Positions 1-6,027 of a stretch of 40,031 nucleotides of DNA are shown piece after piece; the first letter of the stretch is position 1; every line of letters begins with the position of its first letter. The stretch is from NCBI GenBank assembly GCA_035470785.1, contig DATIQN010000001.1, forward strand, positions 1 through 40,031. The letters run 5' to 3'. The position numbers were made by a program, and so were the translations under genes. This DNA comes from Croceibacterium_B sp035470785 (GTDB lineage Bacteria; Pseudomonadota; Alphaproteobacteria; Sphingomonadales; Sphingomonadaceae). The notes under the pieces are model-generated. The model was not told the DNA's origin. It was given only the letters and a program-made list of their open reading frames with translations, and ran no database searches.

Positions 1-276
1 CCCGAGGCCACCGGCGACGAGATCGTGGTTTGCGCCAGGAATGAGGATCCGGCTACGCAATATGTGCCGTCGAACACCGACAGAGGCGATCCCGACGACG
101 GGGTGGCGCACGCACCGAACGTGTCGAGCTTGCCCTCGTGCGCCGGAGCCAGCATGTGCTCACGGATCGGCAAGCAACCCCGCCAGCTCTACATCATCGA
201 CCTGAAGGCCATTCCTGAGCCTCCAGCGGGGTCGGATGCCGACAAGATCGCCAAGGGCGAAATGGCGGCTCCCTAA
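1..276 (+). CDS. Hypothetical protein, C-terminal part (5' end outside window)
   Basis: The reading frame is open from the first base and ends at TAA 274-276, giving 91 visible residues; the start codon lies left of the window. It opens with PEATGDEIVVCAR. I associate the EIVVCAR run with small, mostly exported sphingomonad proteins of unknown function. Four Cys are visible (in VVCAR, LPSCAGASMCS), and the tail IKAIPEPPAG-like stretch is polar. No catalytic motif is recognised. It is convergent with hom, and the two stop codons overlap by 4 bases. An internal ATG-less GTG at 25 would give an 83-residue version, but the frame continues upstream of it and the conserved run sits there too, so I treat the gene as partial. 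Function unknown. Confidence 0.6.
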   Translation, partial: PEATGDEIVVCARNEDPATQYVPSNTDRGDPDDGVAHAPNVSSLPSCAGASMCSRIGKQPRQLYIIDLKAIPEPPAGSDADKIAKGEMAAP

Positions 277-1568
277 GCGAGCAAGTGCATGACCAGCGGT
301 TGTTCGGTCAGGCTGTCCGAGCCTTCAAGCAAGGCAAGCGCCTTGGTCACGTTGGCTTCCCGCCCTTCGTGAGTGACCATCGCCACCAGCACTTCTCCGC
401 CTTCTTCCGGACGGCCTTGCTGGATCAGGCTTTCGATCGACACCCCGGCGTCGCGCATCGCGGTGGCGATCTCTGCCAGCACGCCCGGCCTGTCGGCAAC
501 GGTGAAACGCAGGTAGGTGCGATTGATGCGGTGACCGGCATCGGCGGGCGCGCGGGCTTCGAGCGCGGCGACGGGCACCGAGAACGGCGCGCCGATGTCC
601 CCGCGTGCAATGTCTATGAGGTCTGCCGCGACCGCGCTGGCGGTTGGTCCGTCTCCCGCCCCGGCGCCCTGGAACAGCAGCCGCCCGGAGAAATTGCCTT
701 CGGCGACGACCGCGTTGGTCGCCCCCTCGACCGCAGCGAGCGGATGGTGCCGCGGCACAAGGCATGGCTGGACCCGCTGGAACAGCCCGTTTTCATCGGC
801 ACAGTCGGCCAGCCCGAGCAGGCGAATGCGGTAGCCGAGCGCCTCGGCCTGCCCGATGTCGGCCGCGCGCACCCGGCTGATCCCGGAGATGTCAACAGAG
901 GGAAAGTCGATGCGCGTGCCGAAGGCGATCGCGGCGAGGATCGCCAGCTTGTGCGCCGCATCGACGCCCTCGACGTCGAATGTCGGATCGGCCTCGGCGT
1001 AGCCAAGCGCTTGCGCCTCGGCGAGCACCTCGCCAAAGTCGCGCCCGGTCGCTTCCATCGTCGAGAGGATATAATTGCAGGTGCCGTTGAGGATGCCATA
1101 GATTCGTTCGATCTTGTTGGCGGCCGCGCCCTCGCGAAGTCCCTTGATCACCGGAATGCCGCCGGCCACCGCCGCCTCGAACTTGAGCGCTACGCCCTGG
1201 CGCTCGGCGAGCTCGGCCAGCTCCAGCCCGTGATGCGCGATCATCGCCTTATTGGCAGTGACCAGGGCCTTGCCATCCTTCAGTGCGTTGCGCGCGGCGG
1301 TCAGCGCCGGCCCGTCGGAACCTCCGACCAGTTCGACCACAACATCGACGTCTGCTCGCGCGGCGAGCGCGGTCATGTCGTCTTCCCAAGCGTAGGGCGA
1401 TAAATCCACTCCGCGATCCTTGAATCGGTCACGGGCCGAAACCGCGACGATCCGCACGGGACGCCCGGCGCGCCGCTCGATCAGCGGGCCATTGGTCTCG
1501 ATCAGGCGCACGAGACCCGCGCCGACCGTGCCGAGTCCGGCTAAGGCAATACGAAGCGGTTCGGCCAT
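273..1568 (-). CDS. hom: Homoserine dehydrogenase
   Basis: NAD(P)-dependent reduction of aspartate semialdehyde to homoserine, the branch point to threonine and methionine, in the cytosol. The 431 residues match the usual length of the monofunctional, ACT-containing enzyme. The N-terminal Rossmann motif GLGTVG is at residues 11-16, TANKAMI at 104-110, AGGIP at 135-139 and NGTCNYIL at 161-168. The family's catalytic region, around EADPTFDVEGVDAAHK, is at about 192-207. A C-terminal ACT domain (about 350-425, with TVADRPGVLAEIA) suggests allosteric control by threonine, which is known for the family and not shown here. The ATG start at 1568 sits directly after a GC-rich hairpin in the leader. 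The exported hypothetical gene upstream on the same strand ends 54 bases before this start. Confidence 0.96.
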   Translation of the reverse strand: MAEPLRIALAGLGTVGAGLVRLIETNGPLIERRAGRPVRIVAVSARDRFKDRGVDLSPYAWEDDMTALAARADVDVVVELVGGSDGPALTAARNALKDGKALVTANKAMIAHHGLELAELAERQGVALKFEAAVAGGIPVIKGLREGAAANKIERIYGILNGTCNYILSTMEATGRDFGEVLAEAQALGYAEADPTFDVEGVDAAHKLAILAAIAFGTRIDFPSVDISGISRVRAADIGQAEALGYRIRLLGLADCADENGLFQRVQPCLVPRHHPLAAVEGATNAVVAEGNFSGRLLFQGAGAGDGPTASAVAADLIDIARGDIGAPFSVPVAALEARAPADAGHRINRTYLRFTVADRPGVLAEIATAMRDAGVSIESLIQQGRPEEGGEVLVAMVTHEGREANVTKALALLEGSDSLTEQPLVMHLLA

Positions 1569-1575
1569 AGTACGT

Positions 1576-1598
1576 GCCCCCGTTGAGCGCGCGGGGGC
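1576..1598 (-). promoter_or_regulatory. Hairpin in the hom leader, next to the start codon
   Basis: A 7-bp inverted repeat, GCCCCCG (1576-1582) and CGGGGGC (1592-1598), sits 8 bases upstream of the hom ATG on the minus strand. The only SD-like purine run for hom (GGGGG) is inside one arm, so folding would hide it. A TATAAC-like sequence lies just upstream on the minus strand (about 1599-1604). The pairing is seen in the sequence; a regulatory role is inference. Confidence 0.3.
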
Positions 1599-1622
1599 GT
1601 TATAAGCTGAGCGGCGCCTTGG

Positions 1623-2495
1623 CTAGTGGAGAGTGCGCGCGCAGGGGCCCAACTGGTCAAGGATGAAATGGTAATCGGCTTCGGCCCGCTGGCGCCCGGC
1701 GGTATCCGCTTGCAGGAACGCCCGGTCCGGCAGTTTGCGCGGCAGGAAGCAGGCCAGTCGGTACCAGCCAAGCGTATCGCGCTCGGGCGGCTTGGCGGCC
1801 TGGTCGACGATCTCGCTCCACGATACCCCCCAGGTCGGGTCCATGTTCGGACGGCGAATGACGGTGAGCGAAACTGGCGCCCCGCCGATGGTATCGACGA
1901 ACATCTGCGTCTCCGATTCGCCGGCCAAGTTGCCGGCAACCGAGATGACGTCGCGAACCGCGGTGATTCGCGGCGCGGCCGAGGGTGCCTGCAATTGGCC
2001 GATCACCGTACGCACGCGCTGTTCGGTCACCGGGTCGAGCGGCAACTGCGCGTCGGGGCCGACCAGTTGCAGTTCTCCCGGCCGGGCGACGACCGGGTTG
2101 GCGAATACGAGGAAGGTCTGTTTCTTCAACTTGGGCGGCCTGCCTTTGGCATCGAAAGGAATGTCAGCGAGGTAGCTGACCGATTCGCCAAGCGCGCTCG
2201 GCCCCTTGAGCACGCGCTGGGTCTGCGTTTCGAGATAAAGGCGAGCCCGGCCCCGGGCGAGGCCCGGGGCTCGCTCGGCCTCGATCAGGGCCTGGTCCCT
2301 GACCGTGACCTCGGCGACGACGGCCGAAGCTTCGGTCAGGCCAACCAGGTCAGCGTAAGTCGGGCTTGCGGAAGCGCTGACCGCTGGCAAGGGTTGTGCC
2401 CAGGTCTCGGCGGGACTCGCCCACGCGAAAACCGCCGCCAAAAAGGCCCCGCCCGACCATCTGTTCAGGCGCGCAGGGCGCCGTCCTGGCAACAT
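1623..2495 (-). CDS. Exported protein of unknown function
   Basis: I do not recognise this family by function. The 290-residue product starts MLPGRRPARLNRW, then a hydrophobic stretch (about residues 14-28) ending AETWAQ, a plausible Sec signal peptide with cleavage near residue 33. The mature part has no further membrane segment. It contains a beta-rich-looking middle (LYLETQTQRVLKGP, YLADIPFDAKGRPPKLKKQTFLVF) and ends with CFLPRKLPDR and ILDQLGPCART. The two Cys in the last 50 residues could form a disulfide. Start choice: an ATG at 2501 lies directly on GAGGAG, whereas ATG 2495 has that SD at a normal 6-base distance, so I prefer 2495. It lies upstream of hom on the same strand but with no visible link to threonine synthesis. 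Confidence 0.75.
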   Translation of the reverse strand: MLPGRRPARLNRWSGGAFLAAVFAWASPAETWAQPLPAVSASASPTYADLVGLTEASAVVAEVTVRDQALIEAERAPGLARGRARLYLETQTQRVLKGPSALGESVSYLADIPFDAKGRPPKLKKQTFLVFANPVVARPGELQLVGPDAQLPLDPVTEQRVRTVIGQLQAPSAAPRITAVRDVISVAGNLAGESETQMFVDTIGGAPVSLTVIRRPNMDPTWGVSWSEIVDQAAKPPERDTLGWYRLACFLPRKLPDRAFLQADTAGRQRAEADYHFILDQLGPCARTLH

Positions 2496-2827
2496 CGTCA
2501 TCTCCTCGCGGAACGGCTTTTGCGCCGGTTAATTGCTTCTTATCAGACCGACTGCTTGGGTCTCGGCCATGAATCCGCCGTTAACCGATAAAGCGTTTGC
2601 CCATGCTTGCCTTCGTCGCTAAGGCTTCGCCGAAATGCACCCTGTGGACAACAGAATCGCAGCAAGGGGTGCGGGTTTCGACGGTAACGGAATGGGCATG
2701 TCCCCTCCCTGCCGCGGGCCTTCAGACTGGACTAGGGTCGGCCGCACCTGACAGGAATAACCTGCGGGCGCGGGGGCCTTGCCGGGTTCGCCCGGTCAAA
2801 CGAATTGAAACGGAGTGATGCAGCTGG
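2496..2827. other. Intergenic region between the exported protein and tonB
   Basis: This stretch of 332 bases must hold the divergent promoters of the minus-strand exported-protein gene and the tonB operon. I see no convincing sigma-70 pair and no clear Fur box. A 73-codon plus-strand frame (2597-2818) has no recognisable protein features and I do not call it. One TTGTCCACA-like site (minus strand, about 2642-2650) differs from a DnaA box by one base but is solitary. The only distinct structure is the hairpin at 2779-2799. Confidence 0.6.
2779..2799 (+). promoter_or_regulatory. UUCG-capped hairpin in the tonB leader
   Basis: CCGGG (2782-2786), loop TTCG, CCCGG (2791-2795), extended by TTG/CAA around one bulged T. 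It lies 13 bases before the GGAG (2812-2815) serving tonB. There is no U-run, so it is not an intrinsic terminator; it is more likely a leader stability or translation-modulating element. The structure is visible; the role is inference. Confidence 0.35.
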
Positions 2828-3481
2828 ATGGCTTACGCTGACCAACAAATGAGCGGTAACAAGATTGTCGCGATTATCCTCGTTGGACTAATCCACGTGG
2901 CAGTCGGGTACGCGCTGATTACGGGCCTGGCCTATTCGGCCATGAAAAAGGCCATCGAGCGCGTGACGACGGTGGATATCAACGAACCGCCGCCGCCGCC
3001 GCCGGAAACGCCGCCGCCGCCGGAGCCCAACAAGCCGCCGCCGCCGGTCGCGCCGCCGCCGCCGATCAACATCAGCGTCTCGCCACCGCCGATCCAGGTG
3101 CAGCCGAACATTCCGCCACCCGCGCCGGTCATTCGAATCGTTCCGCCCGCGGCCCCGCCGGCTCCGCCGCCGCCGCGCTTCACGCCGAAGGGCGCGTCGC
3201 CGAAGGGCAACCCCGCCTCATGGGCGACGACCGACGACTATCCGAGCCGCGCGCTGCGCGAGGAGAAGGAAGGCGTAACGCGCTTCACCGTCACCGTCGG
3301 TCCCGACGGCCGAGTTACCAACTGTTCGGTAACCGGCTCCAGCGGCACCCCGGAACTGGACGACGCGGCGTGCCGGGCCATCACACGTCGCGCGCGCTTT
3401 GCACCGGCGACCGACGGCGAGGGCAAGCCGACGACCGGGACCTACAGCAACTCGGTCCGCTGGCAGATACCGAAAAACTGA
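2828..3481 (+). CDS. tonB: TonB energy transducer
   Basis: Carries proton-motive force from ExbB/ExbD across the periplasm to TonB-dependent outer-membrane receptors. The product has 217 residues. A single N-terminal membrane anchor covers about residues 12-34 and includes His23, the position class of the functionally important TonB transmembrane His. A Pro-rich periplasmic spacer follows (about 53-117; PPPPPPETPPPPEP and repeats), then a TonB C-terminal domain (about 131-217) with DYPSRALREEKEGVTRF and FTVTVGPDGRVTNCSV, a TonB_C signature. Two Cys in the C-domain (in TNCSV and DAACR) may pair. Start ATG 2828 has GGAG 12 bases upstream; ATG 2849 is an alternative. It leads the exbB-exbD1-exbD2 unit, with 89 bases before exbB. 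Confidence 0.93.
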   Translation: MAYADQQMSGNKIVAIILVGLIHVAVGYALITGLAYSAMKKAIERVTTVDINEPPPPPPETPPPPEPNKPPPPVAPPPPINISVSPPPIQVQPNIPPPAPVIRIVPPAAPPAPPPPRFTPKGASPKGNPASWATTDDYPSRALREEKEGVTRFTVTVGPDGRVTNCSVTGSSGTPELDDAACRAITRRARFAPATDGEGKPTTGTYSNSVRWQIPKN

Positions 3482-3570
3482 TGTCTCGAGGGGCCCGTGC
3501 CGATCTCGACCGGGCCTCACAACGCGTTGAATGAACTGAATTCAGGAAGTTTAGGAAAAGGAATACCCGC

Positions 3571-4335
3571 ATGCTCATTGACATCCTTGCCGCAGCTTCG
3601 AACGCTGCGCCCCAGACAGAGTTCGGCTTCGGCCCTGCGGTTCGGCAGGGCGGCGCCATCACCATCGTCATTCTGACAACGCTCGGAATCATGTCGGTGG
3701 GCTCGTTCTACATCCTCATCACCAAGTTCATGGAACAGCACCGCATCTTCCGCCAATACAAGGCGGTGCGCTCAGGCTTCTGGCGCGCCAACACGCTCGG
3801 CGAAGGCGCTACCAAGCTCGAGAAGAACAGCGCCTGGCGCCAGCTGGTCGACGACGCCCTGGTGGCCGAGTCGCAGCACAGCAAGATGACCGACACGCTC
3901 GAAGCGCATGACTGGCTGCACGGTTCGCTCGCCCGTTCGGAAGCTTCGATCAACGCGCGTCTCGCGGGCGGCCTTCCGTTCCTCGCCACGGTCGGCGCGA
4001 CCGCCCCGTTCGTCGGGCTGCTCGGTACCGTCATCGGCATCTATCGCGCGATGATCGGCATCGCGCTCGCCGGTTAGGGCTCGATCGACAAGGTCGCCGG
4101 CCCGGTCGGTGAGGCGCTGATCATGACCGCGCTCGGCCTGCTCGTCGCGGTGCCGGCGGTGTTCGCCTACAACTGGCTGCAGAACCGCAACAAGCGGGTC
4201 AGCGAGCTCCTCGCGGCGTTCTCGACCGACATCCTCGCCAACCTCACCTCGCGTGGCGCGGTGAAGCCGGCGCTCATGACCCAGGCCTCGACCCAGCAGG
4301 CGGCCCGGACGACGGCCCCGGCTCCCAAGGCCTGA
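3571..4335 (+). pseudogene. exbB: exbB interrupted by an in-frame TAG codon
   Basis: Proton-channel subunit of the TonB system, MotA/TolQ/ExbB family. Translation from ATG 3571 gives a typical sphingomonad ExbB with TM1 near residues 29-51 and TM2 near 130-160 (FLATVGATAPFVGLLGTVIGIYRA in part). It then meets TAG at 4075-4077, codon 169. The same frame continues without shift as GSIDKVAGPVGEALIM, then TM3 (TALGLLVAVPAVFAYN) to TGA 4333-4335. In the relatives I know the motif reads AGQxSIDxVAGPVGEAL, so a single C-to-T change at 4075 turns CAG (Gln) into TAG. The 168-residue product lacks TM3, which ExbB needs to form its pore. The alternatives are amber suppression, reinitiation at ATG 4123, or a base-call error. 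Everything else in the gene looks intact and under selection. Confidence 0.85.
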
Positions 4336-4386
4336 TGGTGATATTCGGGGCGGACTCCGGCATGCGGGCTGTCCGCCCCATCACCA
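4336..4386 (+). promoter_or_regulatory. Long stem-loop between exbB and exbD1
   Basis: It begins on the base after the exbB stop. Outer arms TGGTGAT (4336-4342) and ATCACCA (4380-4386) enclose inner arms GGGGCGGAC (4347-4355) and GTCCGCCCC (4371-4379), all perfectly paired, with a 4-base bulge on the left and a 15-base loop. No U-run follows directly (TTTT comes at about 4395). It resembles an intercistronic stability or processing hairpin that would let exbB and exbD be expressed at different levels; weak termination is possible too. Pairing is seen; function is inference. Confidence 0.6.
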
Positions 4387-4416
4387 ACGCGAAGTTTTGA
4401 GATAGGAACGTAGAAC

Positions 4417-4944
4417 ATGGCCATTGCAGTTGGCGGCGTCCAGGAAAGGCCGATGTCGGACATCAACACCACGCCGCTGGTCGACGTGATGCTGGTGCTG
4501 CTGATCATCTTTCTGATCACGGTGCCGGTCGCCCTCCAGACGATCGAGAAACTCCACATTCCGGTGTTCAAGGCGTCGGAATCGAAGGACAAGGCCGAAA
4601 ACCTGCTGATCACGGTGAGCACGACCGACGCAGCCGGGCACAGCGCGGGCGAACCCGGGTTCCAGGGAGCGTCGCGCAGCGGTCAGTGCCGGGTCTATTT
4701 CAACGACGTCACGCCGGTCGATTCGACCGAGCTGTACAATCAGGCGTTCAAGCGCCTCGATGACATCGTGAAGCGCGCCGGTGGCGCCGCCGAGATCATG
4801 CAGGATCCGGAGAAGATCCCACAGGTCGTCATTCGCGGCGACGTCAACGCGCCGTGGCGTTGCATCGCGGGCACGATCTACAACGTCCAGGCCGCCGGTT
4901 ATCCGACGGTCGGCTTCATTTCCAACCCGAAAGCCGTCACCTGA
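4417..4944 (+). CDS. exbD: ExbD/TolR family biopolymer transporter, first copy
   Basis: Inner-membrane partner of ExbB whose transmembrane Asp takes part in proton translocation. The product has 175 residues: a short cytoplasmic N-terminus with the family signature MSDINTTPLVDVMLVLLIIF (residues 13-32), the conserved Asp23 in the single membrane helix, and a periplasmic domain to the end. The periplasmic part is longer than in the other two copies, with an extra loop at about 65-95 (TTDAAGHSAGEPGFQGASRS) and Cys residues in GQCRVYF and WRCIAG. The C-terminal VVIRGDVNAPW and TVGFIS are typical ExbD strands. It follows exbB after the 4336-4386 stem-loop and precedes exbD2 by 35 bases, so it belongs to the same transcript. 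Confidence 0.93.
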   Translation: MAIAVGGVQERPMSDINTTPLVDVMLVLLIIFLITVPVALQTIEKLHIPVFKASESKDKAENLLITVSTTDAAGHSAGEPGFQGASRSGQCRVYFNDVTPVDSTELYNQAFKRLDDIVKRAGGAAEIMQDPEKIPQVVIRGDVNAPWRCIAGTIYNVQAAGYPTVGFISNPKAVT

Positions 4945-4979
4945 TTCGGGTTGGCAGGCAAATTCAGGAGTAAACCCCC

Positions 4980-5441
4980 ATGGCAATGTCAGGCGGCAGG
5001 GACGATGGCCAGCCGATGATGGAAATGAACACGACGCCGTTGATCGACGTCATGCTCGTGCTCCTCATCATGCTCATCATGACGCTTCCCCCGGTGACTA
5101 ACTCGGTCAACATCGACTTGCCCACGCCGAGCAACGTCCCGACCAACAACATTCAGCCGGACAAGAACAAGATCGTTCTGACGGCGGCCAACCAGATCCT
5201 CTGGAACGACCAGACGATCACCGACAATCAGTTGGTCGCGAACCTGCAGGCCACGCTCAAGATGCCGACCGAGCCCGAGCTGCAGTTCGAGCCCGAGCCG
5301 GAAGCGGGCTACGACTTGTCGGCCCAGGTGCTGAACATCATCAAGGGTTCGGGCGTCACCAAGTTCGGCTTTGTCGGCAACGAGAAGTACCGAGTCTTCG
5401 GTACCGGCGGACCGGCCAACCCGACCCGCTCCGGCGGCTAG
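4980..5441 (+). CDS. exbD: ExbD/TolR family biopolymer transporter, second copy
   Basis: The product has 153 residues. The signature MEMNTTPLIDVMLVLLIML is at residues 14-32 with Asp23 in the membrane helix, followed by a periplasmic domain (LPTPSNVPTNN linker, then strands including ILWNDQTI and KFGFVGNEKYRVF). A strong SD, AGGAG, starts about 14 bases before the ATG. It is the last gene before a clear intrinsic terminator, so the unit tonB-exbB-exbD1-exbD2 ends here. Two different ExbD subunits beside one ExbB is the arrangement I know from sphingomonads and xanthomonads. It shares far more with exbD3 than with exbD1 (NTTPLxDxMLVLL, TLPPxTNS, PDK, ILWN, GFVGNE), which points to a duplication. 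Confidence 0.93.
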   Translation: MAMSGGRDDGQPMMEMNTTPLIDVMLVLLIMLIMTLPPVTNSVNIDLPTPSNVPTNNIQPDKNKIVLTAANQILWNDQTITDNQLVANLQATLKMPTEPELQFEPEPEAGYDLSAQVLNIIKGSGVTKFGFVGNEKYRVFGTGGPANPTRSGG

Positions 5442-5461
5442 GACGCGCCTAGAGACAATCG

Positions 5462-5492
5462 AAAAGGGGCGGCGCGATCCGCCCCTTTTTTT
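5462..5492 (+). terminator. Intrinsic terminator after exbD2
   Basis: Stem AAAAGGGGCGG (5462-5472) and CCGCCCCTTTTT (5479-5490) around a 6-base loop, running into a T-tract to 5492. It is a textbook Rho-independent structure 20 bases past the exbD2 stop. Confidence 0.9.
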
Positions 5493-5530
5493 GTGCCGGT
5501 GCCGCCGGGAGTCTGGTCATGAGTAAGGGC

Positions 5531-5560
5531 TTGCTCTACGGCTATCTGAGCTGTTATATT
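5531..5560 (+). promoter_or_regulatory. Putative sigma-70 promoter for exbD3
   Basis: TTGCTC (5531-5536), 18-base spacer, TATATT (5555-5560), in a locally AT-rich patch between the exbD2 terminator and the strong SD of exbD3. It would place transcription start near 5567, giving a short leader of about 26 bases. Consensus match is moderate. Confidence 0.45.
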
Positions 5561-5592
5561 ATTACATTGGTGGTGTTCGCAGGAGGTGATTG

Positions 5593-6021
5593 ATGAGCCT
5601 TTCCTTCTCCTCGCGTGACTCGGAGCCGATGTCCGAGCTCAACACGACACCCCTCGTCGACATCATGCTAGTATTGCTGGTGATGCTGATTTTCACGCTG
5701 CCGCCTTTGACGAACAGCCTGGACTTCCCGCTGCCCGCTCCCACACCCACGATCACCGTGCGCCCTGACAAGGTTCGCAACGTGGTCGCGCTGACCGCCG
5801 ATGACTCGATACTGTGGAACGGCGCGCGGGTGAGCGAAGCTGAACTTAACAGCCTTCTGAAGCTCGCCGTGGCACTAAAGCCCGAGCCGGAGCTTGAACT
5901 CGCTCCCGACGGTCGGGCCAGCTACGACGAGACCGCCCGCGTGCTGCGATTGGTCAAGCTTTCCGGCGCAACCAGAGTCGGCTTCGTGGGGAACGAGCGG
6001 ATTCGCGACTTTGCTCGTTGA
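5593..6021 (+). CDS. exbD: ExbD/TolR family biopolymer transporter, third copy
   Basis: The product has 142 residues. The signature MSELNTTPLVDIMLVLLVML is at 13-32 with Asp23 in the membrane helix; the periplasmic part contains TLPPLTNS, VRPDKVRNVV, SILWNGARVS and RVGFVGNERIRDF, closely parallel to exbD2. A perfect SD AGGAGG (5581-5586) lies 6 bases before ATG 5593; a TTG one codon earlier is less well placed. It is separated from exbD2 by a terminator and has its own promoter-like site, so it is expressed independently. It ends 6 bases from the convergent helicase gene. No exbB accompanies it in this window, so it must share one from elsewhere or modulate the main complex. Confidence 0.9.
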   Translation: MSLSFSSRDSEPMSELNTTPLVDIMLVLLVMLIFTLPPLTNSLDFPLPAPTPTITVRPDKVRNVVALTADDSILWNGARVSEAELNSLLKLAVALKPEPELELAPDGRASYDETARVLRLVKLSGATRVGFVGNERIRDFAR

Positions 6022-6027
6022 AGGCGC

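Noticed and set aside
2642..2650. DnaA-box-like TTGTCCACA (minus strand)
   Set aside because: Single site with one mismatch, no cluster, no AT-rich unwinding region, no dnaA nearby, so no origin is supported.
2597..2818. 73-codon plus-strand frame ahead of tonB
   Set aside because: No SD, no homology-like features, and it covers the tonB leader hairpin.
2985..3180. Tandem CCG repeats in tonB as a possible microsatellite or CRISPR-like array
   Set aside because: They encode the Pro-rich periplasmic spacer of TonB; no spacer-repeat structure. No CRISPR array was seen anywhere in the window.
3482..3570. GC-rich inverted repeat between tonB and exbB as a terminator
   Set aside because: The arms (GAGGGGCCCG and CGGGCCTC) pair only with a bulge and no U-run follows; exbB has no separate promoter visible, so read-through is expected.
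6022..6027. Terminator between exbD3 and the helicase gene
   Set aside because: Only 6 bases separate the convergent stops and no hairpin with a T-tract is visible across the junction.
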